Assembly: GCA_046483125.1 (NCBI GenBank)
Contig: JAWODU010000020.1
Span: 1 to 18,951 of the forward strand
Direction of reading: 5' to 3'
Length of the DNA stretch: 18,951 bases
Origin: JAWODU01 sp046483125
GTDB taxonomy: Bacteria; Verrucomicrobiota; Kiritimatiellia; UBA8416; JAWODU01
In this document: in pieces, positions 6,493-13,605 of the stretch
How positions within the stretch are numbered: position 1 is the first letter of the stretch
Layout: each line of letters begins with the position of its first letter
The notes under the pieces: generated by a model
Told to the model about the DNA's origin: nothing
Databases searched by the model: none
The model's input: the letters and a program-made list of their open reading frames with translations, nothing else
Made by a program: the position numbers and the translations under genes

Positions 6493-6780
6493 ATGACCGC
6501 GTCGAAACCCATTCCCGTGAAGCTGTCCGAAGGTCTCGTCCAAAGACTGGACCGCGTGTCCGAGAAAACAGGACTCGGCAACCGGTCGGCGCTGATCCGG
6601 CTGTGTCTTCGGTCATTCCTGGATTATTATGAAAAAAAGGGGAAAGTTTCACTGCCGGTCAATTGGCGGGAAATACTCGAATGGGAGGACGGCCGCGGAC
6701 GCGACGGCGCCGGACGTCCCGAATTGAAAGCCGCCGATCCGCCGGGAAGCTACGGCACGAAAAAAAAGCGGAAATCGTGA
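6493..6780 (+). CDS. Ribbon-helix-helix (CopG-like) DNA-binding protein
   Basis: The 95-residue product opens with KPIPVKLSEGLVQRLDRVSEKTGLGNRSALIRLCLRSFLDYYEKK, a good CopG/Arc RHH pattern: beta strand, helix, a turn with GNRSALIR, and a second helix. The tail of about 45 residues is charged, Gly/Pro-rich and ends in a basic KKKRKS, probably disordered. It is divergent from the other RHH gene at 6184-6405. The pair could repress each other or share the 87-base control region. larA begins 100 bases downstream. It may be a chromosomal regulator or an orphan antitoxin. Confidence 0.75.
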   Translation: MTASKPIPVKLSEGLVQRLDRVSEKTGLGNRSALIRLCLRSFLDYYEKKGKVSLPVNWREILEWEDGRGRDGAGRPELKAADPPGSYGTKKKRKS

Positions 6781-6880
6781 CTTCCCGCGGCGTGACGGCG
6801 GCACAGCCGGCAATGCGTTGCGTGCCGCGTACATCGTTTCTCTTGCCTTTGAGGCCCCTCGCGGGTATCGTAAGCGCATC

Positions 6881-8152
6881 ATGACTGCCAGAGGCAAGGG
6901 ATCACCGGAACAGGCGCTGGATGCCGGAGACGTGGCGTCGATATGCGAGGCGGCCGCCGAAGAATGGCGCCCGGACGGCAAAAACGTCCTGTTCGTGATC
7001 CCGGACTCCACCCGGACCTGCCCCATGGACATACTCTTTGGCGCGCTCTACAAGGCGTTTGCCCCGCGGGTCAAGAAGCTGGATTTCCTTGTAGCCCTGG
7101 GCACGCACCCGCCAATGCCGGAGGAAGCCATACACCACATGGTCGGGATAACCGCCCGTGAACACGGTGAAAAGTTCGCGAAGGCCTCCTTTTTCAACCA
7201 CGCCTGGCGCGACGACAGCCAGCTGAAAGCTATCGGTACCATTCCCGCGCGGGAAATTGAATCCATCAGCGAAAACCGCCTGAAGATGGACGTAACGATA
7301 ACCTGCAACAGAATGATTGAATCACATGACCTGATTATACTGGTCGGCCCCGTCTTCCCGCACGAGGTAGTCGGTTTTTCGGGGGGAAACAAATATCTCT
7401 TCCCGGGCATAGCGGGGAAGGAAATCATCGATTTCTTCCACTGGCTGGGCGCCCTCATAACAAACAGGGAGATAATAGGAAAGAAACGGACCCCCGTGCG
7501 CAAAGTTGTCGACAGGGCCGCCCGGTTCGTAGAAAAGGAACGCAGGGCCTTCTGCCTGGTTGTGAAAGAAAAACATCCGGCCGGCATCTATTACGGCACG
7601 CCGGAGGAAGCATGGTCCGCGGCCGCGGACCTGTCGACCGTTGTCAATATACACTGCACGGACAGGCTGTACGACACCGTGCTTTCACAGGCCCCCGGAA
7701 TGTATGACGATCTGTGGACCGGGGGTAAGGCCATGTACAAGCTGGAACCCGTTACCGCCCGGGGCGGACGTATAATCATTTTCGCTCCCCACATCACGGA
7801 AGTCTCAAAGGTACATGGCGGTGTACTGCTGGAAACGGGCTATCACGTCAGGGATTTTTTCTTACAGCAATGGGACAAATACAAAGAATATCCGTGGGGA
7901 ATACTGGCTCACTCAACGCACGTCAAAGGCATGGGCGGTTACAGCAACAACGTGGAAGATCCCTGGGTGGATGTCATACTGGCCACGGGCATCCCGGAAG
8001 ATACATGCCGCAGGATCAACCTGGGCTACATGGACTGGCGGAATATTGACGTTAAGGAATACTCGGGGCGCGAAGAGGAAGGCATTCTTTACGTGCCCCG
8101 GGCGGGCGAAACCCTGTACAGGTACTGTCAAAAGTCTTATGAAAACGGATGA
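6881..8152 (+). CDS. larA: LarA-family nickel-pincer racemase/epimerase (DUF2088)
   Basis: Members interconvert the stereochemistry of 2-hydroxy acids using a nickel-pincer nucleotide bound to lysine. About 423 residues are read from ATG 6881. Motifs are IPDSTR (D42, R45), LGTHPPM (H76), FNHAWRDD (H107) and FPHEVVGFSGGNKYLFPGIAG (H161, K171). The ten-residue H-to-K spacing equals that of H174 and K184 in Lactiplantibacillus LarA, so cofactor binding is likely kept. A TTG at 6818 could extend the N-terminus by 21 residues, which would bring H76 closer to the usual position; neither start has a clear ribosome site. Substrate is uncertain: LarA homologues include lactate, malate and, as I recall, gluconate enzymes, and gnd follows. 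No larB, larC or larE is here. Confidence 0.85.
   Translation: MTARGKGSPEQALDAGDVASICEAAAEEWRPDGKNVLFVIPDSTRTCPMDILFGALYKAFAPRVKKLDFLVALGTHPPMPEEAIHHMVGITAREHGEKFAKASFFNHAWRDDSQLKAIGTIPAREIESISENRLKMDVTITCNRMIESHDLIILVGPVFPHEVVGFSGGNKYLFPGIAGKEIIDFFHWLGALITNREIIGKKRTPVRKVVDRAARFVEKERRAFCLVVKEKHPAGIYYGTPEEAWSAAADLSTVVNIHCTDRLYDTVLSQAPGMYDDLWTGGKAMYKLEPVTARGGRIIIFAPHITEVSKVHGGVLLETGYHVRDFFLQQWDKYKEYPWGILAHSTHVKGMGGYSNNVEDPWVDVILATGIPEDTCRRINLGYMDWRNIDVKEYSGREEEGILYVPRAGETLYRYCQKSYENG
8105..8122 (+). repeat. 18-bp direct repeat, copy 1 (inside the larA 3' end)
   Basis: GGCGAAACCCTGTACAGG here encodes the GETLYR part of the larA C-terminus. The same 18 bases recur exactly at 8408-8425. The two copies bracket the interval holding the palindromic element. 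Confidence 0.8.
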
Positions 8153-8166
8153 AGGACGAGTTGGAA

Positions 8167-8358
8167 CACTTAATCGCACACTTAACCGCCACTCCGCCGC
8201 GGCGGACGTATACGCTTAAACGACTCTGTTGCAACGGCTGGCCCGTGACGAGTAAGCAGGTCGGTTAAGGGTGTGCGTCCGCCGCGGCGGAAAGGGTGGC
8301 GGTTAAGAAAGCGTTTAAGTGTATTGGAAAAACGGGGGAGAAAGCCTAGGGACGGCTA
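8167..8358. repeat. Palindromic repeat element, MITE-like, two-fold symmetric
   Basis: The larA-gnd gap (8153-8436) has no gene but holds a long imperfect inverted repeat. The left arm (8167-8208) reads CACTTAATCGC, CACTTAACCGCCAC, then TCCGCCGCGGCGGACG. The right arm (8277-8322) is the reverse complement with small changes. Each arm has the perfect 14-bp palindrome TCCGCCGCGGCGGA (8193-8206; 8278-8291). CTTAA/TTAAG motifs sit symmetrically at 8169, 8181, 8215 and 8265, 8303, 8315. The right arm and its outer flank to about 8358 match the right edge of the window in reverse complement. A small non-autonomous mobile element or an intergenic repeat family would fit. No T-run follows it, so a terminator is less likely. 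Confidence 0.8.
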
Positions 8359-8407
8359 ACACCCTGCAAGAATGGCAGTGACACAGAAAAAGCGTTCTGT
8401 CAAGTTT

Positions 8408-8425
8408 GGCGAAACCCTGTACAGG
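8408..8425 (+). repeat. 18-bp direct repeat, copy 2 (just before gnd)
   Basis: Exact second copy of GGCGAAACCCTGTACAGG. In the larA reading it would again give GETLYR, followed by a TGA at 8437-8440, as if the end of larA had been duplicated. It lies directly before the AAAGGAG ribosome site of gnd. Confidence 0.8.
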
Positions 8426-8436
8426 AAAGGAGCAGA

Positions 8437-9897
8437 ATGATGGCTTCCGATAAAGCCGATATAGGACTGGTGGGACTGGCGGTTATGGGGGAAAACCTCA
8501 TGCTCAACATGGAAAGCAAGGGGTTCACGGTCGCCTGTTACAACAGGACTGTGAGTAAAGTGGATGATTTTATTCGCGGCAGAGGGGCGGGCAAACGCTT
8601 CATAGGCTGTCGCAGTCTTGAAGAACTGGCCGATTCCCTGATACGGCCCCGCCGCGTAATGCTCATGATAAAGGCCGGCAAACCGGTTGATGACTTCATA
8701 GACAAACTCGTTCCGCACCTTGAGGAAGGTGACATTATCATAGACGGAGGAAACAGCCACTTTCCGGACACTACGCGCAGAACCGGAAACCTTTCAGAAA
8801 AAGGCATTCTTTACATCGGCACAGGCGTCTCCGGAGGGGAACTCGGCGCCCTCACCGGCCCTTCCATTATGCCGGGCGGCAGTCCGGAAGCGTGGCCGGC
8901 GGTTAAACCCATATTCCAGTCGATCGCGGCCAAAGTCGACGGAACGCCCTGCTGTGAATGGATGGGAAAAGAAGGAGCGGGCCATTTCGTCAAAATGGTT
9001 CACAACGGCATTGAATACGGCGACATGCAGTTGATATGCGAGGCCTACCAGATCATGAGCAAAGGCCTGGGTATGTCCCCCTCCGAAATGCATGAAGTTT
9101 TCGCCGAGTGGAACAAGGGCGTTCTCGATTCATACCTCATAGAGATAACCCGCGATATTCTGGCCTATACCGATCCACTGACCGGGAAACCAATGGTGGA
9201 CCTCATACTGGACACGGCCGGCCAGAAGGGAACGGGGAAGTGGGCTTCACAGGCGGGCCTGGACCTCGGCGTCGGCATACCCCAGATAGCCGAAGCTGTT
9301 TTCGCGCGCTGTCTGTCCGCCGTCAAGGAAGAACGCGTGGCGGCCTCGAAGAAACTCAAGGGGCCACGGGCCCGGTTTAACGCCGATAAGAAAAAGTTCA
9401 TATCCGACCTTCACGAAGCAGTTTACGTTTCAAAGATCTGCTCTTACGCGCAGGGCTTTCAGCTGTTGCGTTCCGCGTCAATGGAATACGGATGGGACCT
9501 CGACCTTGGAACCATAGCCATGATATGGCGCGGCGGCTGTATAATAAGAGCCCGTTTTCTGACAAAGATAAACGACGCTTTCCAGAAGGACCCGGAACTG
9601 AAAAACCTTCTTCTGGATCCCTATTTCCTGAAGGTCGCCTCCGGCGCACAACGCCCCTGGCGCAACGTCATCAGAACGGCAATACGGCTGGGAATCCCCG
9701 TACCCGCCATGAACACGGCCCTGGGCTACTATGACTCCTACCGGAGCGAACGCCTGCCGGCCAACCTTCTGCAGGCACAGCGGGATTATTTCGGCGCTCA
9801 CACGTATGAACGCCTCGATAAACCCAGGGGGGAATTCTTCCACACCGACTGGACGGGAAGCGGAGGTAAAACTTCGGCTTCCGCTTACGTTGTTTAG
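8437..9897 (+). CDS. gnd: 6-phosphogluconate dehydrogenase, decarboxylating
   Basis: Oxidises 6-phosphogluconate to ribulose 5-phosphate with release of CO2, in the oxidative pentose phosphate pathway. At 486 residues it is the full-length, long form. The coenzyme-binding GLVGLAVMGENL lies near the start, then YNRTVSK, the substrate loop GTGVSGGELGALTGPSIMPGG, HFVKMVHNGIEYGDMQL with the catalytic Lys, WRGGCIIRARF, and the signature C-terminus QRDYFGAHTYER with FHTDW. A strong AAAGGAG precedes two tandem ATGs at 8437 and 8440. The Asn-Arg-Thr after the Rossmann strand agrees with NADP preference. pdxA follows after 18 bases, likely in the same transcript. Confidence 0.96.
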   Translation: MMASDKADIGLVGLAVMGENLMLNMESKGFTVACYNRTVSKVDDFIRGRGAGKRFIGCRSLEELADSLIRPRRVMLMIKAGKPVDDFIDKLVPHLEEGDIIIDGGNSHFPDTTRRTGNLSEKGILYIGTGVSGGELGALTGPSIMPGGSPEAWPAVKPIFQSIAAKVDGTPCCEWMGKEGAGHFVKMVHNGIEYGDMQLICEAYQIMSKGLGMSPSEMHEVFAEWNKGVLDSYLIEITRDILAYTDPLTGKPMVDLILDTAGQKGTGKWASQAGLDLGVGIPQIAEAVFARCLSAVKEERVAASKKLKGPRARFNADKKKFISDLHEAVYVSKICSYAQGFQLLRSASMEYGWDLDLGTIAMIWRGGCIIRARFLTKINDAFQKDPELKNLLLDPYFLKVASGAQRPWRNVIRTAIRLGIPVPAMNTALGYYDSYRSERLPANLLQAQRDYFGAHTYERLDKPRGEFFHTDWTGSGGKTSASAYVV

Positions 9898-9915
9898 AGC
9901 CTTCAGGGATGCGTC

Positions 9916-10911
9916 ATGGCGAAGCCGACCATCGCGATTACAATGGGCGATCCCGCGGGGATAGGCCCGGAACTCTGTCTTCGGGCTCTTGAGGCACCCT
10001 CTCTGCTCGAAAAGTGCAGGCCGGCGGTTTTCGGAGACGCCGCCGTTCTGAAGCACGCGGCTTCGCGATGCGGTCTCCGGGTCCCTCAAAACATCGCGGG
10101 GCCTGACCGTCTTGACGAAAAGCTCGTTTCGCTCAGCGGCCCGGTTCTGGTGGATATCGGCGGCCTTGATCCTTCCCTGTTCAGCCCCGGGACCGTGAGC
10201 GCCTCCTGCGGCAAAGCTTCGCTGAAATATATCGGCGAGGCCGTCAAAGCCGCCATGCGCGGGATTGTTTCGGGCATCGTCACCGCTCCGGTTAACAAGG
10301 AAGCACTGCGCGCGGCCGGTTGCCCCTACGCGGGCCACACGGAACTGCTGGGCGCTGAGACCGGCGCTCAAGAGACATGCATGATGCTCACGTCGGAAAA
10401 ACTGACGGTCAGCCTCGTCACGACCCACCTGGGAATCGACGAAGTACCGGACGCGCTCACCTCCGAACGTATTTTCACGGTTATACGCCTGACAGTCGAC
10501 GTTATGCGGCGTATGCTCGAGAGAGAGCCCTCGATCGCGGTATGCGGGCTGAATCCTCACGCGGGCGAACACGGGCTCTTCGGGCGGGGCGAAGAAGAAA
10601 GCATAATTCGTCCGGCAGTCGAGAGAGCACGGCAGGAAGGTTACAACGTCACGGGTCCGCTTCCTCCGGATACGGTTTTCATTCCCTCACGCCTTGGCAC
10701 CGCCGACGCGGTAGTCTGCATGTACCACGATCAAGGCCTTATTCCGGTGAAACTGCTCGCCTTCAGTGAAGTGGTAAACGTAACGCTGGGTCTTCCCATC
10801 GTGCGCACTTCTCCGGGACACGGTACCGCCTTTGATATAGCCTGGCAGTGTAAAGCGGACCCTGCGGGCCTCATCAGCGCCGTGCTGACCGCCGTTAAAC
10901 TGGCTGTTTGA
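9916..10911 (+). CDS. pdxA: 4-hydroxythreonine-4-phosphate dehydrogenase
   Basis: Oxidises 4-phosphohydroxy-L-threonine in the DXP-dependent route to pyridoxal phosphate. At 331 residues it has the normal length. Motifs are ITMGDPAGIGPEL at the N-terminus, TAPVNKEAL, AGHTELLG, TTHLGID, GLNPHAGE, the metal-binding YHDQGLIPVKLLAF and SPGHGTAFDIA. The His residues in AGHTE, PHAGE and YHDQG are the expected metal and substrate ligands. It starts at an ATG with AGGGAT upstream, close behind gnd. Its 3' end overlaps the 3' end of tsaB on the opposite strand by 17 bases. The paralogous PdxA2 group of sugar-acid catabolism is an alternative, but the motifs look standard. Confidence 0.94.
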   Translation: MAKPTIAITMGDPAGIGPELCLRALEAPSLLEKCRPAVFGDAAVLKHAASRCGLRVPQNIAGPDRLDEKLVSLSGPVLVDIGGLDPSLFSPGTVSASCGKASLKYIGEAVKAAMRGIVSGIVTAPVNKEALRAAGCPYAGHTELLGAETGAQETCMMLTSEKLTVSLVTTHLGIDEVPDALTSERIFTVIRLTVDVMRRMLEREPSIAVCGLNPHAGEHGLFGRGEEESIIRPAVERARQEGYNVTGPLPPDTVFIPSRLGTADAVVCMYHDQGLIPVKLLAFSEVVNVTLGLPIVRTSPGHGTAFDIAWQCKADPAGLISAVLTAVKLAV

Positions 10912-11596
10912 TAGTGCGTGTCGGCGGATGAAGGTAAATCGGAGAAAGAATCTCCCCGGGCTTCCGCACTGCCTGAATGTCCCCGCTCTTACGGCCCATA
11001 AAAACGAGCCTCCCGACATCCGAAGCTCTGGGAAAACGGTTCTCCGCGACCACCTTGACATCTTCCCGGAGTTTTTCCGATTTCACCCGTTCTTCCAGTC
11101 TGTCCCAGTCGGAACTTACCAGCATGGAATCCGCCCCGAGCTTTGTCGCCAGTTCGCCGTACGGAACAAGCCGGATATCGCCATGCATTTCCGGTATGTC
11201 CCCTGAGGAGCCGAATTCGGCAACCCAGTACTGCCCGCGACGCGCGTCCCCCAGAACCGATACACGATCCGGCTTGTCCTCCTTGAATACGTTCAGGGCC
11301 ACGGCCTGCGCACTGCACACCCCGTACACGGGCTTCGCCCCGGGCAGGGCAAAGCCCCGGGCCGCCGCCATGGCGATCCTTAAGCCGGAAAAGGAACCGG
11401 GGCCCGTTCCCACGGCATAGGCGTCGAAATCGGCGGCTGACAGGGAAAGTTGCCCCATCAATTCCCGCACCGCCTGGAAAAAGCCCTGATTACGTGTTCG
11501 GCCGCATTGCCACGACCTTTCCGCAGCTGCAGACCCTTCGTCCATTACCGCCGCGCTCCCGAGCGCGGTAGACTGGTCCAGAGCAAGAATTTTCAT
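10895..11596 (-). CDS. tsaB: tRNA threonylcarbamoyladenosine biosynthesis protein TsaB
   Basis: TsaB is the partner of TsaD that makes t6A at position 37 of tRNAs reading ANN codons. The 233-residue product has the ASKHA N-terminal strand ILALDQSTALGSAAV, the GTGPGSFSGLRIAMAAARGFAL motif typical of TsaB, PVYGVCSAQA and LGDARRGQYWVA. The length and the degraded C-terminal half fit TsaB rather than TsaD. It has no good Shine-Dalgarno before its ATG. Its stop lies inside the pdxA 3' end, so the two convergent transcripts overlap. tsaD, tsaC and tsaE are not in view. Confidence 0.92.
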   Translation of the reverse strand: MKILALDQSTALGSAAVMDEGSAAAERSWQCGRTRNQGFFQAVRELMGQLSLSAADFDAYAVGTGPGSFSGLRIAMAAARGFALPGAKPVYGVCSAQAVALNVFKEDKPDRVSVLGDARRGQYWVAEFGSSGDIPEMHGDIRLVPYGELATKLGADSMLVSSDWDRLEERVKSEKLREDVKVVAENRFPRASDVGRLVFMGRKSGDIQAVRKPGEILSPIYLHPPTRTIKQPV

Positions 11597-11681
11597 CGTT
11601 TAACTTGAACTCACTGTTCAGGCTCTCTTATCCTCAAATCCGGTGCCGACACATTAACCGAGAAAGAAAGGCGGTACAAGC

Positions 11682-12365
11682 ATGGCTCTCAATATCGTAA
11701 GCAGAATTGATGATCGCGTGAAGATAAACAACGTCATAGTGAGCGTCTCGGATAAAACAGGCCTTGAAGAGTTCATACCTCCTCTTGTGGAAATAAATCC
11801 TGACGTTAAAATTTACTCCACTGGCGGCACTTTCAAACGGGTCGAAGAAATACTTGGGCCTGAAAATGCGCGGTCCAACCTGACAGCCGTGTCGGAATAC
11901 ACCGGCCAGCCGGAAATGCAGGGAGGTCTTGTCAAAACGCTGGACTTCAAGATATACCTCGGCCTTCTAAGTGAAACTTACAACGAAGCGCATGCCGCGG
12001 ACCTCAAGAGAGTTAACGCGGCGGCCATCGACATGGCGGTGGTAAACCTCTACCCGTTCAAAGAAACGATTGCCAGGCCCGACGCCACCTGCGAACACGC
12101 GAGAACAAACATAGATATCGGCGGTCCATGCATGGTAAGGGCTTCGGCCAAAAATTACCTGCGCGTCGCTTCGGTGACGGACCCCGGGGACTACTCGCGT
12201 ATTGTTTCGGAGTTGAAAACAAACTCGGGATTCCTTTCCCTGGCGACCCGTTTCGAACTTGCCGCAAAAGGTTTTGCTCATACCGCCGAATATGACACCG
12301 CGATCTCGAATTACCTGGCAAATCGCGGTTTTGAAGAAGTCGCCGACTGTTACAATATCGGCTGA
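11682..12365 (+). CDS. Stand-alone IMP cyclohydrolase (PurH N-terminal domain only)
   Basis: Closes the ring of FAICAR to give IMP, the last step of purine synthesis. The 227 residues cover just the MGS-like cyclohydrolase domain of PurH: VSVSDKTGLEEF, STGGT at 46-50, SEYTGQPEM, VVNLYPF, NIDIGGPCMVRASAKN, ATRFELAAKGFAHTAEYD. A stop follows, and the AICAR transformylase domain is neither fused nor next door. K85, Y124, D145 and K157 align with catalytic positions of ATIC/PurH. The usual GRVKTLHPxxHGG block reads GLVKTLDFKIYLGL, losing the Arg and both His. A separate transformylase or PurP must exist elsewhere. AAAGGCGG precedes the ATG; the gene opens an eight-gene run. Confidence 0.88.
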   Translation: MALNIVSRIDDRVKINNVIVSVSDKTGLEEFIPPLVEINPDVKIYSTGGTFKRVEEILGPENARSNLTAVSEYTGQPEMQGGLVKTLDFKIYLGLLSETYNEAHAADLKRVNAAAIDMAVVNLYPFKETIARPDATCEHARTNIDIGGPCMVRASAKNYLRVASVTDPGDYSRIVSELKTNSGFLSLATRFELAAKGFAHTAEYDTAISNYLANRGFEEVADCYNIG

Positions 12366-12388
12366 AGCAGTCGGCCGTTTCCGGGAGA

Positions 12389-12775
12389 ATGAAAATTTAC
12401 GAGCTCAGTCTGACAACTTATTTCTGCGCCGCGCACCGGCTCAGGGGATACAGCGGCAAATGTGAACGACTGCACGGCCATAACTGGACGGTCAGCGTTA
12501 CTGTAAGAGGATCCGAGCTGGACTCAACCGGTATGCTGGTTGATTTCGGCAATATCCGCAAGGCCGTGAAGCACGTTCTCAAGAAAATGGATCATTCCGA
12601 CTTGAATGACATGGAAGCGTTCGAGAACCGCAACCCCACCTCGGAGAATATCGCCGTTTATATTTTTGAATCTCTTTCCCCGGTATTTGACTGCGACCGG
12701 TACAGAATACACCGCGTCACGGTGAGTGAAACACCGTCCTCCACGGCCAGTTACGAAAGGCGCGATAATGATTGA
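12389..12775 (+). CDS. queD: 6-carboxy-5,6,7,8-tetrahydropterin synthase
   Basis: Converts dihydroneopterin triphosphate to 6-carboxytetrahydropterin in queuosine and 7-deazaguanine synthesis. At 128 residues it is the usual length. The zinc ligands are H16 (FCAAHRL) and H29/H31 (LHGHNW), with catalytic C25 (GKCERLHGH), MDHSDLN, NPTSENIAVYIFE and the pterin-binding Glu in VSETPSS. The Cys-x3-His spacing separates QueD from eukaryotic-type PTPS. It starts 23 bases after the IMP cyclohydrolase stop with CGGGAG as ribosome site, and its end overlaps the PHP gene by 8 bases. No queC or queE is nearby. Confidence 0.93.
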   Translation: MKIYELSLTTYFCAAHRLRGYSGKCERLHGHNWTVSVTVRGSELDSTGMLVDFGNIRKAVKHVLKKMDHSDLNDMEAFENRNPTSENIAVYIFESLSPVFDCDRYRIHRVTVSETPSSTASYERRDND

Positions 12776-13604
12776 TCTCCACATCCATTCCAGGTTTTCC
12801 GACGGCAGTCTGACTCCCGAAGAAATAGTCGAAAAGGCTGAAAAGGCGGGACTTACAGCGCTGGCGCTGACGGATCACGATTGCGTCGACGGAGTCGAAC
12901 GTATGCTGAGGGCGTGCAGTGACCGCTCGATTACGGGAATACCCGGAGTCGAAATCAGTTCCGAGGTGAAAAAGGGCACGCTTCACATGCTGGGTTATTA
13001 CATCGATATTCAAAATAAAAACCTGAAAACAAATCTTGAGAAAATCCGCCGGGGACGGGATATCCGCAATACAAGTATTTTGGCAAGGCTGAACGAGCTG
13101 GGCCTGAACATTGCCATGGAAGATGTTAGGTCTTACGCAGGCGAAGAAGTCGTTGGACGGCCGCATTTTGCTATGGCCCTTATGGAACACGGGTACGTAC
13201 GTTCCAAAAAAGAAGCTTTTGACCTTTATCTTGCAAAAGGCAGGGACGCCTACGTGGACCGTTTCCGGCTGTCTCCCGGGAAAAGCGTTGAACTCATCAG
13301 GGGCGCCGGGGGTATTCCGGTCCTGGCTCATCCGTTCACGCTCGAACTCGATAGCCGGCCACTGAAGGATTACGTGCGCTTGCTCAAGGAACACGGCCTT
13401 TGCGGTATTGAAGTGTACTATCCGGAACATAACGACGCACAGCAGAAGTTCTATATGCAGATCGCGAAAGAACTGGACCTTATAGTTACCGGGGGCACGG
13501 ACTTCCACGGAGAAATCAACCCCGGCGTGAGAATAGGCGTAGGGTTCGGTTCGCTTAACGTCCCGGACGGGATATTGCGGGAGATGGAGAAATTGCGGCG
13601 GTAA
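12768..13604 (+). CDS. PHP-domain phosphoesterase, RNase AM / nucleoside bisphosphatase-like
   Basis: A 278-residue PHP protein of the YciV/Rnm group, which hydrolyses 3',5'-nucleotide bisphosphates or trims short RNA 5' ends using a trinuclear metal site. Metal ligands are visible in order: DLHIHSRFSDG (H5, H7, D12), LTDHDC (D36, H37), GVEIS (E62), TLHMLGYY (H73), VLAHPF and GGTDFHGE. The inserted helical segment after HMLGYY (about residues 82-150) is typical of this group. I chose the ATG at 12768, preceded by GAAAGG, over an in-frame GTG at 12726 that lies inside queD. The fumarase gene follows after a single base. The exact substrate cannot be read from the sequence. Confidence 0.88.
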   Translation: MIDLHIHSRFSDGSLTPEEIVEKAEKAGLTALALTDHDCVDGVERMLRACSDRSITGIPGVEISSEVKKGTLHMLGYYIDIQNKNLKTNLEKIRRGRDIRNTSILARLNELGLNIAMEDVRSYAGEEVVGRPHFAMALMEHGYVRSKKEAFDLYLAKGRDAYVDRFRLSPGKSVELIRGAGGIPVLAHPFTLELDSRPLKDYVRLLKEHGLCGIEVYYPEHNDAQQKFYMQIAKELDLIVTGGTDFHGEINPGVRIGVGFGSLNVPDGILREMEKLRR

Positions 13605-13605
13605 A

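Noticed and set aside
8161..8360. Palindromic element read as an integron attC site
   Set aside because: It has RYYYAAC-like cores but no matching GTTRRRY ends at correct positions, no integrase, and no cassette array.
8161..8360. Palindromic element read as a Rho-independent terminator or CRISPR unit
   Set aside because: No T-run follows the arms, and there are no regularly spaced repeats with unique spacers.
9478..10572. Minus-strand 364-residue open frame
   Set aside because: It spans the gnd-pdxA junction in antisense. Both sense genes are unmistakable; this is a GC-rich shadow frame.
11606..11620. TGAAC-N5-GTTCA upstream of tsaB, resembling the SOS box
   Set aside because: The half-site spacing is five bases, not four as in the lexA box, which puts the half-sites out of register. 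The neighbouring genes are not DNA repair genes.
12717..13508. Minus-strand 263-residue open frame
   Set aside because: Antisense shadow of the PHP gene, which keeps all metal-ligand motifs.
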